DNA of 64,000 nt from Oscillospiraceae bacterium (GTDB lineage: Bacteria > Bacillota > Clostridia > Oscillospirales > Oscillospiraceae), in contig CACYXE010000014.1 of the NCBI GenBank assembly GCA_902778275.1, forward strand, positions 1-64,000, in the 5' to 3' direction. The position numbers and the translations under genes are program-made. A model generated the notes under the pieces. That model made no database searches. It was not told the origin of the DNA and saw only the letters and a list, made by a program, of their open reading frames with translations. Below, one piece after another: positions 43,542 to 51,961 of this stretch (the stretch's first letter is position 1; each line of letters begins with the position of its first letter).

Positions 43542-44498
43542 TTGTCAGAGAAACTAAAACGCTTCGGAAGCAACAATAAAACGCTATTGATCATGCTCGG
43601 CGTCATCGCCGTCGTGTTTATCATACTTTCGTTGGCGGTTCCTAATTTTGCCACCGTTCGCAATCTTACCAACCTTTTGCAGATGATCGCCCCCATCGCC
43701 GTTATGGCCTGCGGCGCGACCTATGTGCTGGTCATTGGCGGTATGGACATTTCCAACCCCGCTGTCATGGCGGCCTCCGCCGTGGTAGGCGTGTATTACA
43801 TGACCACGATGGGCGGCAACCTGGTCGTCGGCACCTTCGTCATCATTCTGAGTGCGGCCTTTCTCGGTCTCATCAACGGCTTTGCCATCGCGAAGCTGAA
43901 GATGGTCCCGATGGTGGTGACCCTGTCCATGATGACGATCGGCACGGGCCTTGCCACGTTCCTCAGCGGTGTGCGTGGCCTTCCCCGCCTGCCGGATTCT
44001 TTCTCGATCTTTTTCAACAAGACGGCCGTCATCATCATCCTTCTGCTCGTCATGCTGGTTATGGATTTTATTCTGACCCGCACGAAATTCGGCAGAAAGC
44101 TCTATTACATCGGCAACAATGCCAGGACCACCAAGGTCTCCGGTATCGACAGTGAGAACATCATCATGCTCACCTATGTGATCAGCGGTATCTGCGCCGG
44201 CATCGCGGGTGTCATCAACACTGCGTCCATCGGCACCGCCAGAGCGAACATGGGCCCCCAGTCCCAGATCCTGGACATCATCAGTGCGGCCGTCATCGGC
44301 GGCGTCTCCACCAGCGGCGGAAGCGGCAGAGTCCGGGATGCCGTTCTCGGCGCATTCCTGGTCTGCGGTCTGACCAACGTGATGAATCTGCTCAACGTGT
44401 CGGACTATTATACGACGCTGATCAAGGGTGCTATCATTATCGGCGCCATGGGCATCGCCTCCTTCCGGCAGCAGCAGGCCGCAAAGAAAGGGGTGTAA
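43542..44498 (+). CDS. LsrC/RbsC-type ABC permease
   Basis: A 318-residue BPD_transp_2 permease with about 8-10 spans; typical segments are CGATYVLVIGGMDISNPAVM and GRKLYYIGNNARTTKVSGID. TTG at 43542 is preferred because GGAGGG at 43529-43534 lies 7 bases upstream; the in-frame ATG at 43527 has no site. It pairs with the second permease after the ATPase, as LsrC and LsrD do. Confidence 0.88.
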   Translation: MSEKLKRFGSNNKTLLIMLGVIAVVFIILSLAVPNFATVRNLTNLLQMIAPIAVMACGATYVLVIGGMDISNPAVMAASAVVGVYYMTTMGGNLVVGTFVIILSAAFLGLINGFAIAKLKMVPMVVTLSMMTIGTGLATFLSGVRGLPRLPDSFSIFFNKTAVIIILLLVMLVMDFILTRTKFGRKLYYIGNNARTTKVSGIDSENIIMLTYVISGICAGIAGVINTASIGTARANMGPQSQILDIISAAVIGGVSTSGGSGRVRDAVLGAFLVCGLTNVMNLLNVSDYYTTLIKGAIIIGAMGIASFRQQQAAKKGV

Positions 44499-44501
44499 GG
44501 G

Positions 44502-46037
44502 ATGGACAACAATCTTTCTCTGGAGCTGAGACACATCAGCAAAACATTCCCGGGCGTAAAGGCCCTGAACGATGTTTCGTTCTCTGCGCAGCCCGGCAAG
44601 GTGTGCGGCATCGTGGGCGTCAACGGCGCCGGCAAGTCCACCCTGATGAACATCCTCGGCGGCATCCATCAGCCGGACGAGGGCGGCGAGATCATCATCA
44701 ACGGCAAAAAGGTCGTGATCGCAGATCCCAAGGCCTCCACGGACCTGGGCATCGCCTTTATCCAGCAGGAGGTCCAGGCCTTCGACACGATGAATGTGTA
44801 TGAAAATGTCCTGGCTGCCGACTTGAACAAGTGGCGAAAGAAGAAGGGTCTCGGCCTTGACTTCAAGGCCATGAAGAAGGAAGCGCAGATCTATCTGGAC
44901 ACGCTGGACAGCCGCATTGATGTCGATGCGCCGGTATACACCCTCACCGTCGGCGACAAGCAGATCATCCAGATCGCCCGCGCACTGTGCCAGGGCGGCC
45001 GGATCCTGCTGTTTGACGAGCCCACATCCTCCCTCTCCGACCATGAGGTCGCCATGCTGTTCCAGGTGATCCACAGACTGCGGGAGCAGGGCTATATCAT
45101 CTTCTATATCTCCCACTTCCTGGATGAGATTTTCGAGTTGTGCGACAATGTGGTGGTCCTGCGTGACGGCCAGGTGGTCGGCCAGGCGGAGATCGGAGAC
45201 ATCAACAAAGAGCAGCTGGTCGAGATGATGCTGGGCTACCAGGTCGAGGGCCGTGTCCACAACCGTGAAGGCGCTCTGAATGATGTGATCTTCAAGGCGG
45301 AGCACATCTCCGGCGAAAAGCTGCCGAGAGATTTCAGCTTTACGCTCAACAAGGGCGAGATCCTGGGCGTCTGGGGCCTGCTGGGTTCGGGCAGAAGCGA
45401 GCTGTTCAACACCATCCTGGGTATCGACAAGATGATGGACGGCAGGCTTTACTTCAAGCAGGACGGCGAACTCAAAGAAGTCACCCAGAAGGATCTCTAC
45501 AAGCATGTCGGTTATCTGACCGAGGGCAGACACTATGACGGCCTGTTCCTGAATATGCCCATCTGCCAGAACATCACCAGTTCCAACCTGAATCAGTTTT
45601 CGGCAAAAGGGACCGGTATCCTGAACACCGCCAAGGAGCATGTGGAATCCCGCAAGCTGATCGAGCAGGTGGGCGTCAAGACCCCGGATGAGAACGTGAA
45701 GGTCTCCAAGCTCTCCGGCGGCAACCAGCAGAAGGTCATCATTGCCAAATGGTTCCTGAAGGATCCGGAGATCCTGTTCATGGACGAGCCCACCAAGGGC
45801 GTGGACGTGGGCGCCAAAAACGACATCAAGGAATTGATCTTTGAGAAGGCCGAGAAGGGCACCTCCTTTGTGGTCATCTCGTCCGAGTTGGAAGAGATCA
45901 TGAGCCTGTGCGACAGGATCATCGTGATCTATGAGGGCAGACTGGTGGGCGAGGTCGCGAAAGCGGACTTTTCCAAGGAGAGCCTGATGAAGGGCATTGT
46001 CAGTCAGGAGGAGAAAAATGCAGAAAAAGAAATTTGA
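44502..46037 (+). CDS. LsrA/RbsA-type dual ABC ATPase
   Basis: A 511-residue ATPase with two ABC domains. Domain 1 has Walker A GVNGAGKST and Walker B ILLFDEPTSSLS, although its signature is replaced by LTVGDKQIIQIARAL, as in the RbsA/LsrA group. Domain 2 has the degenerate P-loop GLLGSGRSE, signature LSGGNQQKV and FMDEPTKGVDVGA. It energises the sugar importer. It starts 3 bases after the first permease and overlaps the second by 20 bases. Confidence 0.92.
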   Translation: MDNNLSLELRHISKTFPGVKALNDVSFSAQPGKVCGIVGVNGAGKSTLMNILGGIHQPDEGGEIIINGKKVVIADPKASTDLGIAFIQQEVQAFDTMNVYENVLAADLNKWRKKKGLGLDFKAMKKEAQIYLDTLDSRIDVDAPVYTLTVGDKQIIQIARALCQGGRILLFDEPTSSLSDHEVAMLFQVIHRLREQGYIIFYISHFLDEIFELCDNVVVLRDGQVVGQAEIGDINKEQLVEMMLGYQVEGRVHNREGALNDVIFKAEHISGEKLPRDFSFTLNKGEILGVWGLLGSGRSELFNTILGIDKMMDGRLYFKQDGELKEVTQKDLYKHVGYLTEGRHYDGLFLNMPICQNITSSNLNQFSAKGTGILNTAKEHVESRKLIEQVGVKTPDENVKVSKLSGGNQQKVIIAKWFLKDPEILFMDEPTKGVDVGAKNDIKELIFEKAEKGTSFVVISSELEEIMSLCDRIIVIYEGRLVGEVAKADFSKESLMKGIVSQEEKNAEKEI

Positions 46038-46986
46038 TGTTTTTAGCTTATCTTCCTACCTGGTGCTGCTGGCCATTTTGATCGTCTTTGGCATCACCGG
46101 GAACAACTTCCTGACCCTGAAAAGCATTTATGCCACGATCAACAACGGCACGCCTCTGATCCTGATCACCTGTGCCGTCACCTTCAGCCTCCTGGTGGGG
46201 ATCATCGACCTGTCCTGCGCTGCCATCGGTTACGCGGCAGGCGTCTCCTCCGGTATGCTGATGCACTGGTACGGCGTGCCCTTCGCCGTGGCCCTTCTTG
46301 TGGGCATCGCCATCGGCGTGTTCCTGGGCTGGATCAACTCCCTGCTGATCGTCAAGCTCAAGATGAACGGCATGCTGGTCACCTTCGGTATGATGCTGGT
46401 CCTGCGTGCCTACGGGCGCATCATCACAAACGACAACACCATTACCTTGGGCGACCATGTAAAAGCGATCCGTCAGGCGCGTATCGCTGCGCTGGGCGGT
46501 CTGCAGGTCACGGTCATCGTGGTGATTGTATTCGCGGTGATCCTTCACCTGGTGCTGAAGTATACCGCCTTCGGGCGCAGGCTGCTGCTGGTCGGCTGCG
46601 ACGAGAACGTGGCCAAGAGGATCGGCATCAATTCCGACAAGGTCAAGACCCAGGCCCTTCTGCTGGAAGGCCTGCTCTGCGGCATCGCCGGCTCCTTCTT
46701 CTGGATCGTCGTCGAGAACGCGATCGTGACCACCGGCCTGAACAGCTATGAGTTCCTGGCCATTGCGGGCGCCTGCCTTGGCGGCATCAGCCTGCTGGGC
46801 GGCCGCGGCAGCATCTTCCCGGGCGCGGTGATCGGTTCGCTGATCCTTCTGTTTTTGGCGGCCGGTATGGCAAACGCGGGCATCTCCATTTTTGTCACGC
46901 CTTTCGTCCGCGGCGTCATCATCTTCATAGCCATGTACATCGACTCTCTGCGCACCAGAAGAATGATGGGCAACAAGCTGGGATAA
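46018..46986 (+). CDS. LsrD/RbsC-type ABC permease
   Basis: A 322-residue BPD_transp_2 permease with about 8-10 spans (LVGIIDLSCAAIGYAAGVSSG, GRRLLLVGCDENVAKRIGIN). The ATG at 46018 follows AGGAGG; an in-frame earlier start at 45997 has no site. Four subunits in the order binding protein, permease, ATPase, permease complete a ribose/AI-2-class importer. A strong terminator follows. Confidence 0.9.
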   Translation: MQKKKFDVFSLSSYLVLLAILIVFGITGNNFLTLKSIYATINNGTPLILITCAVTFSLLVGIIDLSCAAIGYAAGVSSGMLMHWYGVPFAVALLVGIAIGVFLGWINSLLIVKLKMNGMLVTFGMMLVLRAYGRIITNDNTITLGDHVKAIRQARIAALGGLQVTVIVVIVFAVILHLVLKYTAFGRRLLLVGCDENVAKRIGINSDKVKTQALLLEGLLCGIAGSFFWIVVENAIVTTGLNSYEFLAIAGACLGGISLLGGRGSIFPGAVIGSLILLFLAAGMANAGISIFVTPFVRGVIIFIAMYIDSLRTRRMMGNKLG

Positions 46987-47000
46987 ACAAACATAAACAG

Positions 47001-47041
47001 AAAGATGATACAGGTCTGCGCGGCCTGTATCATCTTTTTTT
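47001..47041 (+). terminator. Terminator of the lsr-like operon
   Basis: A perfect 14-bp stem (47001-47014 with 47024-47037) and a T7 run. It sets the end of the operon before the acetamidase-family gene. Confidence 0.9.
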
Positions 47042-47076
47042 AAAGCATGCCTGCAGGCAGACAGGAGGATCGAAGC

Positions 47077-48021
47077 ATGCAGCTTGTGAAGCGAGATCAG
47101 GTATACAACACTTTGGATAAAGCCCACGCGCCCGCCGCCACGGTCAAATCCGGGGAGACCGTCCGGATCCAGACCCAGCTGCAGAGCGGCACATGGCTCA
47201 ATTCCATCGAGGACCGCTGGGGACCCTCAAAGAGCAAGGGCCCGAACCTCTGCACGGTCGTAGGCGTTGAGGGCGCCATGCCGGGCGACACGCTGGTGGT
47301 GGAGATCCTGGACGTGGTCCCGGAAAAGCTGGGCTACACCGGCTTTGCGGGCTGGCGGACGCCGCTGGTGGGGCAGATCCTGCCCGAGGGGAAGGATTGG
47401 GGGACCGTGACCCATACGGTGGAGATCACGAAAGAGGGCATCCTGTGGAGCCCGGCGCTCACCATCCCCCTCAAGCCCATGATCGGGACCATCGGCACCG
47501 CCCCCGCAGGCGAGGCCCAGACCAACAAATATGCCTACCGCAACGGCGGCAACATGGATGTGCAGGAGATCTGCGCCGGGGCGACCTTATATCTGCCGGT
47601 GGAGGTGGAGGGCGCCCTGCTGCATGTGGGCGACTGCCACGCCATCATGGGCGACGGGGAGATCCCCCACGGCGGCGCCATTGAGTGCGCGGCGGAGGTC
47701 ACATTGAAGCTCAGCCTTCGCAAGGGCTACGCGGCAAAAGAGTGGCTCCGGGCGGAGAATGACGAATACCTCATGACCATCGCCAACGAGATCCGGATGA
47801 AGGATTCCTTCTGCGGCGCGGTGCGGGAGCTGATCCGCTGGATGTGTGAGGACTACGGCTTTACCGCGCAGGAGGCCTATCTGCTGCTGGGTCAGGTGCT
47901 GGAGGCGCGGTGTACCATGCTCCACGGCGACGATTGCCCCTTCAGCCCCTATGTTGCGAAGATCCCCAAAAAGTATCTGAAACCGGATAAAGATTTTGAC
48001 TGGAGCGGCCCGGCGGAATGA
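47077..48021 (+). CDS. Acetamidase/formamidase family protein
   Basis: A 314-residue FmdA/AmdA-family amidase. Family segments include GPLTGPIYV-like VEGAMPGDTLVVEILDV, PLKPMIGTIGTAP, LYLPVEVEGALLHVGDCHAIMGDGE and the C-terminal ENDEYLMTIANE. Enzymes of this family release ammonia from short amides. The ATG at 47077 has GGAGG 8 bases upstream. It lies just past the lsr-like operon but beyond a strong terminator, so linkage of function is uncertain. Confidence 0.85.
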   Translation: MQLVKRDQVYNTLDKAHAPAATVKSGETVRIQTQLQSGTWLNSIEDRWGPSKSKGPNLCTVVGVEGAMPGDTLVVEILDVVPEKLGYTGFAGWRTPLVGQILPEGKDWGTVTHTVEITKEGILWSPALTIPLKPMIGTIGTAPAGEAQTNKYAYRNGGNMDVQEICAGATLYLPVEVEGALLHVGDCHAIMGDGEIPHGGAIECAAEVTLKLSLRKGYAAKEWLRAENDEYLMTIANEIRMKDSFCGAVRELIRWMCEDYGFTAQEAYLLLGQVLEARCTMLHGDDCPFSPYVAKIPKKYLKPDKDFDWSGPAE

Positions 48022-48046
48022 CGGGGCGCAAGCAAAAATACGAGCA

Positions 48047-48080
48047 GCCGGACTGCGGATAAACGCAGTCCGGCGGCCTT
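48047..48080 (+). terminator. Terminator after the amidase-family gene
   Basis: A perfect 11-bp stem (48047-48057 with 48064-48074) around GATAAA; a T-rich stretch follows after some ten bases. It lies between convergent genes. Confidence 0.7.
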
Positions 48081-48114
48081 GTGTCTTTTATGGGAAGGTC
48101 TCGAAGCGGGCGCC

Positions 48115-48417
48115 TTATGCCGCCGCGCTTTCGCGCAGGCGGTCCAGTCTCCGGTTGCGGAAGTACAGCACGATATCGATGGAAACCATGGCGATGTCGG
48201 CAAAGTAGAACCAGATGGAGTAGGCCCAGACGCCGGTGCGGCTGTAGGTGATCAGCTTGCCCAGCACGCCCACCAGGTAGCCGAATACGACGATGAATTC
48301 AAAGGTGACGCTCTTGCCCTTCGCTGTGCGGGAGCGCAGGGATTTGGAGATGTTGAAGGGCCAGGAGAAGCCGAAGGCGATCAGCATCCCGATCTCACAA
48401 AGCTGTACGATATCCAT
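48115..48417 (-). CDS. Small three-span membrane protein, PQ-loop-like
   Basis: A 100-residue membrane protein with three hydrophobic segments (about 7-24, 40-58 and 66-84) and charged ends. The first span contains FSWPFNISKSLRSRTAKGKS, which recalls the Pro-containing first helix of SemiSWEET/PQ-loop proteins, but the match is weak and the function is unknown. It is a single gene facing the amidase. Confidence 0.65.
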   Translation of the reverse strand: MDIVQLCEIGMLIAFGFSWPFNISKSLRSRTAKGKSVTFEFIVVFGYLVGVLGKLITYSRTGVWAYSIWFYFADIAMVSIDIVLYFRNRRLDRLRESAAA

Positions 48418-48616
48418 AAGACTGGGTCCTTTCTGCGGGCTGCAGCTGAAAACGGGGCTTTCTTCTGCAGCCGTTTTTCCTGTATGCGGAGCACAGTATA
48501 CCGCAAGGAGCGGCGCTTGTCAATTTTGTCCGCTGTCCGGATCGATTTGTTCTTTTCACGGAGATTGAATCTTGCGCAGGACAGGTTAAAATGTTAAAAT
48601 CCACGAAGGAATGGTA

Positions 48617-48645
48617 TTTACGGATGAGAAGAAATATCGTATGAT
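48617..48645 (+). promoter_or_regulatory. Promoter of the one-carbon operon
   Basis: TTTACG at 48617-48622 and TATGAT at 48640-48645, 17-base spacer, 42 bases before panB. No riboswitch was recognised in the short leader. Confidence 0.6.
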
Positions 48646-48686
48646 AGAACAAAAGCCGAAAGCGCAGAACGAAAAGGAGAAACATC

Positions 48687-49523
48687 ATGGCTAAGAAAAA
48701 AATGACAGTTCCGGATTTCAGGAAGTACAAAGAAGAAGGCCGCAAATTTGCCTATGCCACAGCCTATGATTACACGACCGCTTCTATTGTCAATGAGAGT
48801 GAAGTTGAAATCATCCTGGTGGGCGATTCCCTGGGCATGATCATGCTGGGCTATGACACCACGGTCGGCGTCACACTGGATGATATGATCCATCACATCC
48901 GCCCGGTGGTCAAAGGGGCTCCGGACTCCTTCATTGTGGGCGATATGCCCTTCGGCTCCTATCAGGAGAGCCCGGAACAGGCGATCCGCAGCGCCTGCAG
49001 GATTTTGGCCGAGACCAATTGTGACTGTGTCAAGCTGGAAGGCGGCGTGGAGATGGCCGAGACGATCCGCCGCATGACCAAAGTGGGGATTCCTGTCATG
49101 GGGCATATCGGCCTTACGCCCCAGTCCGCCGCCTCCTTCGGCGGGTTCCGGATGCAGGGCGGTACGCCCGAGACAGCGAAAAAGCTGATTCAGGATGCCA
49201 GGGCCATTGAAGCGGCAGGCGCGTTTTCCATTGTGTTGGAATGTGTGCCCAGCGTGGTGGGCAAGGCCGTGGCGGAAGCTGTGAGCATCCCCATCCTCGG
49301 GATCGGTGCGGGGCCGGATGTGGATTGCCAGGTGCTGCTGACGCACGACATGCTGGACATGTACGGCGGGCACAAGGCCAAGTTTGTCAAGACCTTCGCG
49401 CATATTCGTGAGGAGATGGTCAAGGGCCTGAACCAATTCCATGCGGAGACGATTTCCGGCGCCTTCCCCACCCCGGAATACAGCTACAACCGGCAGGTGG
49501 AGATCCCGCCGCTGGATGACTGA
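48687..49523 (+). CDS. panB: 3-methyl-2-oxobutanoate hydroxymethyltransferase (PanB)
   Basis: A 278-residue PanB-type TIM-barrel enzyme that transfers a hydroxymethyl group from 5,10-methylene-THF to ketoisovalerate, the first step to pantoate. Signatures are AYDYTTASI, VGDSLGMIMLGYDTT, DMPFGSY, KLEGG and GIGAGPDVDCQVL. panC and panD are not adjacent; instead three folate one-carbon genes follow, which provide its cofactor. It could be the pantothenate enzyme or a paralogue with another keto-acid. Confidence 0.92.
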   Translation: MAKKKMTVPDFRKYKEEGRKFAYATAYDYTTASIVNESEVEIILVGDSLGMIMLGYDTTVGVTLDDMIHHIRPVVKGAPDSFIVGDMPFGSYQESPEQAIRSACRILAETNCDCVKLEGGVEMAETIRRMTKVGIPVMGHIGLTPQSAASFGGFRMQGGTPETAKKLIQDARAIEAAGAFSIVLECVPSVVGKAVAEAVSIPILGIGAGPDVDCQVLLTHDMLDMYGGHKAKFVKTFAHIREEMVKGLNQFHAETISGAFPTPEYSYNRQVEIPPLDD

Positions 49524-49597
49524 GCGGCACGATCGCCGCAGCGGCGCGGGAAAGAGAAGAACGGGCGCTTATATAGAACCATTTCAGGAGGAGAATC

Positions 49598-51268
49598 ATG
49601 GGCTTCAAATCTGACATTGAAATTGCGCAGGAGGCAAAGCTGCTTCCCATCAATGACATTGCCGCCTCCCTGGGCATCCCCGAGGACGCGGTGGAGAACT
49701 ACGGCCGCTACAAGGCCAAGCTGGATATCCATGCTCTGAAGGAGCTGCCCGAGAAGGGCAAGCTGATCCTGGTCACCGCCATCACGCCGACTCCGGCCGG
49801 CGAGGGAAAAACCACGACCTCTGTGGGCCTCACCGACGGCCTTCGGAAGATCGGCAAGAACGCCGTGGTCGCCCTGCGGGAGCCTTCCCTGGGACCTGTG
49901 TTCGGCGTCAAGGGCGGCGCTGCCGGCGGCGGCTATGCCCAGGTGGTGCCCATGGAGGACATCAACCTCCACTTCACCGGGGACTTTCACGCCATCGGCG
50001 CTGCCAACAATCTGCTGGCAGCGATGCTGGACAACCACATCCAGCAGGGCAACAGCCTGGGCATCGACCCCAAAGCCATCACCTGGAAGCGGGCCGTGGA
50101 CATGAACGACCGGCAGCTGCGCCACATCGTGGACGGCCTGGGCGGAAAGGTGCAGGGCGTCCCTCGCGAGGACGGCTTTGAGATCACGGTCGCCTCCGAG
50201 ATCATGGCCGTGCTGTGTCTGGCCGCCGACCTGAAGGATCTGAAGGAACGCCTGGCCCGGATCATCGTGGCCTACACCTACGACGGCAAGCCTGTCACCG
50301 CGGCCGATCTGAAGGCCCAGGGCGCCATGGCGGCCCTGTTGAAGGACGCCATCAAGCCCAATCTGGTGCAGACTCTGGAGGGCACTCCCGCCTTCATCCA
50401 CGGCGGACCCTTCGCCAACATCGCCCACGGCTGCAACTCCGTCACCGCCACCCGCACAGCTTTGAAGCTGGCGGACTATGTGGTCACCGAGGCGGGCTTC
50501 GCCGCCGACCTGGGCGCGGAGAAGTTTGTGGACATCAAGTGCCGCATGGCAGGCCTCCATCCCTCCGCGGTTGTCATCGTGGCCACGGTGCGCGCCCTCA
50601 AGTACCACGGCGGCGTGCCCAAGGCGGAGCTGAACAACGAGAATCTGGAGGCGCTGGAAAAGGGGCTGCCCAACCTGCTGCAGCATGTTGGCAATGTGAA
50701 GAATGTGTTCGGCCTGCCCTGTGTGGTGGCCATCAACGCCTTCCCCACGGACACCGAGGCGGAGCTCCGGCTGGTGGAAAAGCGCTGCAATGAGCTGGGC
50801 GTGAACGTGGCCCTCTCGGAGGTCTGGGCCAAGGGCGGCGAGGGCGGCAAGGCCCTGGCCGGGGAAGTGGTGAAGCTCTGCGAGCAGCCCAACGACTTCT
50901 CCTTCACCTACCCCCTGGATATGTCCATCGAGGACAAGCTGGAGACCATCTGCAAACGCATTTACCATGCCGACGGCGTGGCGCTGACGCCCAATGCCAA
51001 AAAGCAGGCCCAGCAGCTGACGGAGCTGGGCTTCGCGGGCATGCCCATCTGCATGGCCAAGACCCAGTACTCCTTCTCCGACGACGCCGGCCTGCTGGGC
51101 GCGCCCTCGGGCTTCACCGTCACGGTGCGGAATTTGAAGGTCGCCGCCGGCGCGGGCTTCATCGTGGCCTTGACCGGCGATATCATGACCATGCCCGGCC
51201 TGCCCAGGGTGCCCGCCGCCGAGAAGATCGACGTGGACGAAAACGGGAAGATCACAGGCCTGTTCTGA
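49598..51268 (+). CDS. fhs: Formate-tetrahydrofolate ligase
   Basis: A 556-residue ATP-dependent enzyme that makes 10-formyl-THF from formate and THF. The nucleotide-binding loop [16 protein letters not shown] and the family segments [22 protein letters not shown] (in part) and [13 protein letters not shown] are complete. AGGAGG precedes the ATG. It is the entry point of the methyl branch of the Wood-Ljungdahl route or of formate assimilation for biosynthesis. fchA and folD follow for the next two steps. Confidence 0.97.
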   Translation: MGFKSDIEIAQEAKLLPINDIAASLGIPEDAVENYGRYKAKLDIHALKELPEKGKLILVTAITPTPAGEGKTTTSVGLTDGLRKIGKNAVVALREPSLGPVFGVKGGAAGGGYAQVVPMEDINLHFTGDFHAIGAANNLLAAMLDNHIQQGNSLGIDPKAITWKRAVDMNDRQLRHIVDGLGGKVQGVPREDGFEITVASEIMAVLCLAADLKDLKERLARIIVAYTYDGKPVTAADLKAQGAMAALLKDAIKPNLVQTLEGTPAFIHGGPFANIAHGCNSVTATRTALKLADYVVTEAGFAADLGAEKFVDIKCRMAGLHPSAVVIVATVRALKYHGGVPKAELNNENLEALEKGLPNLLQHVGNVKNVFGLPCVVAINAFPTDTEAELRLVEKRCNELGVNVALSEVWAKGGEGGKALAGEVVKLCEQPNDFSFTYPLDMSIEDKLETICKRIYHADGVALTPNAKKQAQQLTELGFAGMPICMAKTQYSFSDDAGLLGAPSGFTVTVRNLKVAAGAGFIVALTGDIMTMPGLPRVPAAEKIDVDENGKITGLF

Positions 51269-51322
51269 AGAGCGACCCGATCCCCTCACCGCCGCGCCTT
51301 GCGGCTGCCGAAAGGAGCAAAT

Positions 51323-51961
51323 ATGAGCGAGAAATGGATGCTGCACAGCTGCGCCGATTTTGTGGAAAAGCTGGCCTCCAAAGACCCGGTGCCCGGCGGC
51401 GGCGGGGCGGCGGCCCTGATGGGCGCTCTGGGGGCGGCCCTGTGTGAGATGGCGGGCAACCTGACCGTGGGGAAAAAGAAATACGCGGCCTATGAGGACG
51501 ATCTGCGCCGGATGATCACCGAGGCGGACGATCTGCGCCGGCGGCTGCTGGAGCTGATCGACGAGGACGCCCGGGCCTTTGCGCCCCTGTCCAAGGCCTA
51601 CTCCCTCCCCAAGGACAGCCCGGATTACGAGGACACCCTGCGTCTTGTCACCATCAACGCCTGCAAGGCGCCCTACGAGATGATGGAGAGCTGCGCCAAG
51701 GCCGTCGCCCTGCTGGAAGAGATGCAGGAAAAATGCAGCGCGCTGCTGCTCTCCGACGTGGGCTGCGGCGCCATCGCCGCGAAAGCCGCCCTGGAAGCGG
51801 CGGCCATGAATGTGTTTATCAACACCCGTTCTCTTCCCGGCAACGGCGAGGCCCTTCTGCTGGAGCGGAAGGCGGAGGCCCTGCTCAGCGAGTATATGCC
51901 CCGGGCCCGGAAAATCGCGGACTCGGTGATGGAAAGTCTGCGGAGGAAGAACAATGGCTGA
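51323..51961 (+). CDS. fchA: Methenyl-THF cyclohydrolase / formiminoTHF cyclodeaminase family
   Basis: A 212-residue all-helical FTCD_C-type protein (DPVPGGGGAAALMGALGAAL, MAGNLTVGKKKY). In clostridial C1 operons it interconverts 10-formyl-THF and 5,10-methenyl-THF. The ATG at 51323 has AAAGGAG upstream. It overlaps folD by 8 bases. Its presence matters because the neighbouring FolD has lost key cyclohydrolase residues. Confidence 0.92.
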   Translation: MSEKWMLHSCADFVEKLASKDPVPGGGGAAALMGALGAALCEMAGNLTVGKKKYAAYEDDLRRMITEADDLRRRLLELIDEDARAFAPLSKAYSLPKDSPDYEDTLRLVTINACKAPYEMMESCAKAVALLEEMQEKCSALLLSDVGCGAIAAKAALEAAAMNVFINTRSLPGNGEALLLERKAEALLSEYMPRARKIADSVMESLRRKNNG

